A stretch of DNA of 64,000 bases, from assembly GCF_000787575.1 (NCBI RefSeq), contig NW_012236513.1, positions 186,001 to 250,000 of the forward strand. The letters run 5' to 3'. The notes below the pieces were generated by a model, which was not told the origin of the DNA, made no database searches, and worked only from the letters and a program-made list of their open reading frames with translations. Within the stretch, counting starts at the first letter, position 1, and each line of letters opens with the position of its first letter. Positions 59,035-64,000 of this stretch are shown piece after piece. Both the position numbers and the translations under genes were made by a program. Source of the DNA: Acytostelium subglobosum LB1 (lineage: Eukaryota > Evosea > Eumycetozoa > Acytosteliales > Acytosteliaceae).

Positions 59035-61887
59035 ATGATTAGTAATATATTTGATTTGGATAGTATTGTACCTCCTCCAACACCTCAACAACAGGATGAT
59101 GAGAGTAGACTTAAATATATGAATGATTGTCATACTTCATTCACCAATTTGACTCAAAAGATGACTGTACTATCAAACATTAAAGAGACACTTGATGACA
59201 TTGCAACAGACACTGGACTCAACTCTGATGATCCTGCTCTGCCAACATTGAACATCCTTCGGATATTGTTCTCAAAGGAGAGATTGAACAAGTTGGAGTA
59301 CATGACACGCCAGACATCCAAATTCAGGTTGGCTTTCGTTGGTCCCTCTGGCTCGGGCAAGACCACATTGATCAACACTCTATTAGGTACCCAATTGCCC
59401 ATTGTGTCAGCAACTCGTATCACCGTACTACGCTACGCCCCCCTTGCCGAAGCATCAATCAGACTCTTCAAGCTCCTTCCGGGTGATTCAAAAGAGTGCG
59501 AGGATGAACCTGTTGTAAGTCTAGCCACAGTGACCAACGCAAGGCAAGCGACCAAGATGGCCGATCCATATCTTCGTTGTCCGCTTGAGGATGGTGCCAG
59601 CGATGGTATGATTGAGTGGATGCAGAAGGTTGTGGTGATCAGCTATCCCATACCCATGCTTGAGAGCGGTCTGGAGGTGCACGACATTCCAGGCTCAAAG
59701 CTAGATAACCTAAAAGAGATGCGGTCCAACTTCTTCTCGGTTGTCCGTCCCAACGCCGCTGTCTTTTGCTACGCCAACCCAGCATTCTCAGACGCTGAGG
59801 TATACTCATATCAAGACTTTGTCGACAACATGCAAGTCAAGTTTGGTGATGGGTTCAATGCGGACTCACATCTCTTCATGGCAAACACCAAGTTCAATGT
59901 GGCAGCCTACAAGAACAGTCATCACATTGAACACATCAATGATGTGACTGATGAACAACTGATCAATGAGGAGATTACGATCTATCAACACTTGAAGGAA
60001 CGTTCAGTGTTGGATGGATGGGCCAGGCCAGAACAGTTCTCAATGGTCAACTCAATGGACTACTTGGCATCCAAGAGTGGCAGTAAGAGGGTGTTTGGAA
60101 GGTTCGTCGAGCGCCTTACCAGGTGGACCATCTCAATCAGACACTCAATCATTAAGTTCATACTTGATGAGATTATTGAACTGTGCCAACGGTTCTACGC
60201 ATTGGTCATTCCAAACAGGAGTGTAAGAGAGTCCTCGTCATCGTCTCCATTGGACTTTTCGAAACAGGTGAACCAATTTCTAAACGATCTGGAGACTCAA
60301 ATCAAAGAAACATGTATGATGTTCCCCAAACTACTGCTTGAACAAGGTGAAGCATCCAAACAGGCAGCAATGAAGGCAGCAGTCGATATAGTTCTCGAAC
60401 ATTATGAAAAGCAAGTAGGTGGAACCTTTAGGCCACTTGAAACCCTACGTGTCAATGCGAGTTCCCGACTCGAGGTAGTTGGAGCATTCATGTCCAAGAT
60501 CTCACCTTGGTACTTTGAAAACATAACAAATCCAGTGATCAATTCAATTCGTGAGCGATTGGACACCCAATGCAAACAAACCATTCAAACACTGAAGAAC
60601 CAATACATATTGGAACTATTTAAAGATCACTCATTGGAGAGATTTACAACGGACATTGGAAATCTGCTTCAATCTGTTCATATTCGACTTGGGACACATT
60701 TATCGAGTGAATATTATTTTAGTTTAGTCGAGCCATTATTAATTATCGATGACAAGTTCAAGATGAAGACAATGGAAGGTATACTAAAGTACAGTTTAGT
60801 TGATTGGCGATCCCTTGAAAGAATATTCGTTCCTATCCAGGATTTCATGAAAGAGTTGATAGTGCCCATCTCAAGATATACAAGATTCCTCAATCGTTTA
60901 CAATCCCGAGATGATCTGTCTGACCTTCCCCACAAGGTTGGCATTCTACATATCAAAGCATTGGCCAATCAATTCAAACTTAACAACCCAACACTACAAG
61001 TCACCGACTTATCAAACATCGCTTCAAACCAAACATCTGAGCAACAAACATTCACAGGAGTATTCGGTGGCCATCAAGTCTTCATCAAACAGTTCGCACA
61101 CAGGGTCCCAACCACCCCCGAGCAGTTGTCCTTCTTCCAAGAGGCATACTACACATCATTGCCAGTGGCAAACAACCTACCTCTTCTGGGCGTGTATCAC
61201 GACACATACAGCACTCAATTGGTTTATCAAAGACATGACACCGACCTCAGGAGTTACCTCGTCAACAATCCCATAACATACCATAAAGGACTCTTGATCG
61301 CCCTACAAGTTGCCAAGGCCATCGATGAGATACATTCATCTGGAATCATTCATAATGACATCAGGTTGGAGAATATTTTTGTAGTCGATCAAGACTTGAC
61401 CATCAAGCTTGGCAACATTGGTTGTCCAAACAAGACTATTGCAATCAAAGTGCCTAGACACGACCTTTCCAACTTTGGAATGGTGTTGGTCATGATTTCA
61501 AATCAAGTCACATTGAAGGATACACCAAGGACCAGTCAAATGGAGAACACAGTGTTGGAATGGAATAAGTATATCTTGAAGTTTAACGAAGATATTCGAG
61601 TGTTTGATGAGCGATTGTCTCAGCTCAACAACAATTCCAAAGATGGACATCCGACTCCAACCCAATTGATCAGTGATCAATTGAGGTCAAGTGCAAGTGG
61701 AGGTAATATTAGATCAAGCCAATCACCAACAACTTCATCAATCAATCAAATAACCAAGTTGGGTGGAGTTGAGTGGAGTATGATCACAACCAAGTTTGGT
61801 GATATTATCCGTGATCTTGAAGAGCGGATAGCCTTGTTCCAAGTGCTGGATGGTCAACCTTTGGTTGATTTGTTAATTGAAGATTAA
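59035..61887 (+). CDS. Dynamin-like GTPase fused to a C-terminal pseudokinase domain
   Basis: Single exon, 950 residues. The N-terminal half is a large GTPase: LAFVGPSGSGKTTLINTLLG (P-loop near 103-111), a threonine-containing TRITVLRY segment, DIPGSK as G3 near residue 225, and ANTKFN as a degenerate G4. A long helical middle domain follows (residues ~370-650), as in dynamin-superfamily stalks. From about residue 670 there is a kinase-like fold: FTGVFGGHQVFIKQF with the VAIK-type Lys, LVYQRHDTDLRSYL, the catalytic-loop equivalent IIHNDIRLENIFV (HND for HRD), and KLGNIG where DFG should be. Loss of the metal-binding Asp predicts an inactive kinase. Membrane remodelling with a regulatory pseudokinase is inferred. 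The lack of introns is notable for its length. Confidence 0.82.
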   Translation: MISNIFDLDSIVPPPTPQQQDDESRLKYMNDCHTSFTNLTQKMTVLSNIKETLDDIATDTGLNSDDPALPTLNILRILFSKERLNKLEYMTRQTSKFRLAFVGPSGSGKTTLINTLLGTQLPIVSATRITVLRYAPLAEASIRLFKLLPGDSKECEDEPVVSLATVTNARQATKMADPYLRCPLEDGASDGMIEWMQKVVVISYPIPMLESGLEVHDIPGSKLDNLKEMRSNFFSVVRPNAAVFCYANPAFSDAEVYSYQDFVDNMQVKFGDGFNADSHLFMANTKFNVAAYKNSHHIEHINDVTDEQLINEEITIYQHLKERSVLDGWARPEQFSMVNSMDYLASKSGSKRVFGRFVERLTRWTISIRHSIIKFILDEIIELCQRFYALVIPNRSVRESSSSSPLDFSKQVNQFLNDLETQIKETCMMFPKLLLEQGEASKQAAMKAAVDIVLEHYEKQVGGTFRPLETLRVNASSRLEVVGAFMSKISPWYFENITNPVINSIRERLDTQCKQTIQTLKNQYILELFKDHSLERFTTDIGNLLQSVHIRLGTHLSSEYYFSLVEPLLIIDDKFKMKTMEGILKYSLVDWRSLERIFVPIQDFMKELIVPISRYTRFLNRLQSRDDLSDLPHKVGILHIKALANQFKLNNPTLQVTDLSNIASNQTSEQQTFTGVFGGHQVFIKQFAHRVPTTPEQLSFFQEAYYTSLPVANNLPLLGVYHDTYSTQLVYQRHDTDLRSYLVNNPITYHKGLLIALQVAKAIDEIHSSGIIHNDIRLENIFVVDQDLTIKLGNIGCPNKTIAIKVPRHDLSNFGMVLVMISNQVTLKDTPRTSQMENTVLEWNKYILKFNEDIRVFDERLSQLNNNSKDGHPTPTQLISDQLRSSASGGNIRSSQSPTTSSINQITKLGGVEWSMITTKFGDIIRDLEERIALFQVLDGQPLVDLLIED

Positions 61888-62176
61888 TAATAAAATAGTT
61901 CAATCATTACATGTGAACACAAAGGATTGATGAAGAATTTGTAATCGTATCAAAGTTGTAGGAATGATACCCAATAATAAATAAAATAAATATTTTTTGG
62001 GTTGGTCAATATTGGAACAACTTACACATGATCTAGAACACTCAGACTTTGAGATATTGAGAGAGTGGTGTTGTCGTTTCCGGTCTACATTATTGATCTC
62101 GGGAGGGAGGGGGATCATGAAAGTATAAGTAGAGAATGAAGAGTATCACGATCATTATTGAATCAACAAAGATAAT
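61888..62176. other. Intergenic spacer
   Basis: About 290 A/T-rich bases between two + strand genes, holding the GTPase 3' UTR and the promoter of the secreted-protein gene. Nothing else recognised. Confidence 0.4.
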
Positions 62177-63169
62177 ATGAATAGAAAATTATTATTATTA
62201 ATATTAAATATATTTATATTTATTAATATTAGTTTTGAGATATCCAATGCCTCAAGAATTATTCCTGGATCACTACCTTTTTTCTATTGGTTAAGGTCAA
62301 CTGGAAAATTATGTCCAAGGGATCCATGCCCATCATGGAGGATTGATCGGGTCAATCTTGAAGCAAGTGGTCATAACTTTGTTGAAGTGCACTAATTGAA
62401 GTTTGAATCGAATATCAACTCCACAGAGTTATTTGAAGCAGATGAAGATGATCGTATTGTTAAAGGTACTTGGCGCGTCGACATGGTTGATAATGAACGA
62501 GTGGTCGAGTTTTCAGTTCGTCAAGCCTACACAAAGATGGACATTGATCAAGAACCCATTCTCCCTGGAAATCTTAAATACTTGTTCTAGTAAGTCTTAA
62601 TCAAAAAAAAGATAATCAATCCCATTTTAATTAATTAATTAATTAATTAATTATTTCTATTTATTTAGTTCTAAAACTTCACCAGAAGAGTATGAATTGG
62701 AAATGGTAAACAATGAGAATGTTAATGGAATAATTTCATATCCATTTTATAATCCTTACTTGGACAATCCGTATATTAATAAAATATGGTTGGAACATAA
62801 ACTTGGAAAATCATTATTGAATTATAGATAATTGTACAAGCATCAATGGACACTTCACCAGATGGCACTCCAAGAATACTATCAATCTTTATCAATTTAG
62901 AAGACCCTCCACTTGACTATGGTAATGTACCAATTTGTACTTTACCAGCACTTCACAAACTTAGTGAACTAGCACAGGTTTTCAATCGTACTCAGGAGAG
63001 ATGTGTAGTATGGGATGGATATGTGATGGCTGGAGAATGTATCCTCACCAAACCAGTATGTCCAAAAGGATACTACCTAGTATCAATTCCATCTAAACCC
63101 CTAGGATGTCCAAGACACTACTGTGATCCTGATTTCCTCAGACATACCTGGTATGATGAAAATAAGTAA
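62177..63169 (+). pseudogene. Small secreted cysteine-containing protein gene with an in-frame TAA
   Basis: Inferred exons are 62177-62589, 62669-62705 and 62828-63169 (263 codons counting the TAA, before the final stop). It opens with a strong signal peptide (MNRKLLLLILNIFIFINISF). CPRDPCPSWRIDRVNL and, later, CVVWDGYVMAGECILTKPVCPKG resemble dictyostelid secreted proteins of the DUF6748-like CxxxPCP type (recalled pattern, tentative). Codon 73 (62393-62395) is TAA in frame, and the same frame continues as coding-like sequence (LKFESNINSTELFEADEDD). Either the gene is inactivated, the base is an assembly error, or an unusual ~51-base intron (GTCAAT...TTGAAG, ending at 62401) removes it. The second intron is placed at GTAAAC (62706) to ATTATAG (62827). 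Confidence 0.55.
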
Positions 63170-63657
63170 ATAACTTACTTACTTAAAATGATTGATATGT
63201 TCGAACTTTAATTGATTGATCGAAGTTCACAAGTTGGAGGTTCGCAATAAAGCTCCACAAAGGAAATTAAAAAATTAATTAAAATTTGATTGGTGGGGGT
63301 TGTTTGTTTGTTCAAGATGGAGTAGTGAGTTTGAATGGATGATGATGGGTGTGAGGTGAATGAAGTGTTGTAGAGGGACACGTACACACTCGTAAATTAA
63401 CTTTGAACACAGTGAAAGAGATAAAGAGATAGAGATAGAGATAGAGATATAGATAAGAAGTATAGATACTATCTTATCATCCTTATATATATTATATATT
63501 CATATTGTACATACTTTAATCAATCAAATCAAATCAATCAATCATAGCATATCATATAACTGGTCTTGTGATTGTATTATTGTTGTTGTTGTTATTTTAG
63601 AAGAAAAGAGATAGAGAGATTGATAGGTTGATTGATTGATCGAGATCACAAGAGAAA
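63170..63657. other. Intergenic region
   Basis: About 490 bases: 3' UTR of the secreted-protein gene and promoter/leader of the next gene, with GATAGAGATAGAGATA repeats at ~63420-63455 and a (CAAT)n run at ~63510-63545. No gene. Confidence 0.45.
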
Positions 63658-64000
63658 TGAAGACAAGACAACAACATGTGGCAAAGACCTACAAAGTAGT
63701 ATGTATCTCAATTGATTGAATGATTGAATGAATGAGATAACTAACAACATTGATCAACAACAACAACAACATATAGGAGTCGGGCCAGAAACAGTTGATC
63801 GAACTACTCTTGAATGCTCCCGAAGATAGGATGTTTCAGTATATCATGCCAATCCAAGAATGGCCATTTGATATTGTAAGTTCAATCAATCAATCAACCG
63901 ATCAATGAATGATCATGTGTTCATTCACTCACTAACTCAATCATTATACAATCACAACAGGATGACATCAGTCATTGGAATGACCTGTTAGAGCGCTTTC
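63658..64000 (+). CDS. N-terminal exons of a HUWE1/Tom1-like HECT ubiquitin ligase (runs off the window)
   Basis: Exons 63658-63699, 63777-63875 and 63961-64000 (continuing beyond the window) read MKTRQQHVAKTYKV, then ESGQKQLIELLLNAPED... ending PIQEWPFDI, then DDISHWNDLLERF. The late motif W-P-F-x-x-D-D-I-x-H-W-x-x-L-L-E-R-F matches the N-terminal region (DUF908) of HUWE1/Tom1/UPL1-type giant ligases, which reads WPxPRGDLxHWxxVLxRFD. Only ~60 residues are visible, so the family call is moderate. Each junction is phase 0 with GT/AG ends, and the leader contains (TGAT)n repeats. Confidence 0.55.

Noticed and set aside
1-64000. CRISPR arrays, tRNA/rRNA genes, intact transposons or virus-derived elements
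   Set aside because: None recognised by eye. The repeated CAAT/TGAT and GTT/CAA tracts are simple repeats typical of this genome, not arrays with spacers. A tRNAscan and repeat-library search would be needed to exclude short elements.

Overview
This is nuclear DNA of a social amoeba (dictyostelid). The evidence is short introns (about 55-120 bases) with GTAAGT/GTATGT donors and CAATCAATCAAT tracts before the acceptor, polyQ/polyN/Ser-rich proteins, a tandem family of ComC-like EGF surface proteins, and close protein matches to amoebozoan families. Base composition is far less AT-rich than Dictyostelium discoideum, so a less AT-rich genus (for example Cavenderia, Acytostelium or a relative) is likely; I cannot name the species. 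Two isolated N bases (29817, 57492) sit inside coding exons and break their frames, so this is draft assembly.

Layout. 0.85-16.3 kb: three tandem ComC-like type I membrane glycoprotein genes on the + strand. 16.4-19.9 kb: a nodulin-like MFS transporter and COMMD2, both on the - strand. 21.2-22.7 kb: a Golgi-type sulfotransferase (+). 23.0-25.0 kb: a G-protein alpha subunit with a PH domain fused in front of it (-). 25.8-33.2 kb: an acidic Ser-rich probable nucleolar protein and an SHPRH-type SNF2/PHD/RING ubiquitin ligase (-). 33.2-35.9 kb: a gene-poor stretch. 35.9-42.6 kb: a polyQ coiled-coil protein (+), a selenocysteine-containing deiodinase-like protein whose SECIS element is recognisable in its 3' UTR (-), and a SulP/SLC26 anion transporter with a STAS domain (+). 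42.7-50.6 kb: a Q/S-rich protein with an RKNS phosphosite-like array (-) and a TFIIS N-terminal-domain protein (+). 51.6-56.4 kb: an NmrA-like protein, an unrecognised 216-residue protein, a B-box protein and another unrecognised protein. 56.8-58.8 kb: a TKL protein kinase with a possible SH3 segment upstream. 59.0-61.9 kb: a dynamin-like GTPase fused to a pseudokinase. 62.2-63.2 kb: a small secreted-protein gene interrupted by an in-frame TAA. 63.66 kb to the end: the first exons of a gene resembling the N-terminus of HUWE1/Tom1 HECT ligases.

There is no operon logic. The most unusual items are the PH-Galpha fusion, the UGA/SECIS selenoprotein gene, the GTPase-pseudokinase fusion, and a recurring intronic palindrome TGGAA-N3-TTCCA shared by introns of unrelated genes. 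No tRNA, rRNA, CRISPR array or intact mobile element was recognised by eye.
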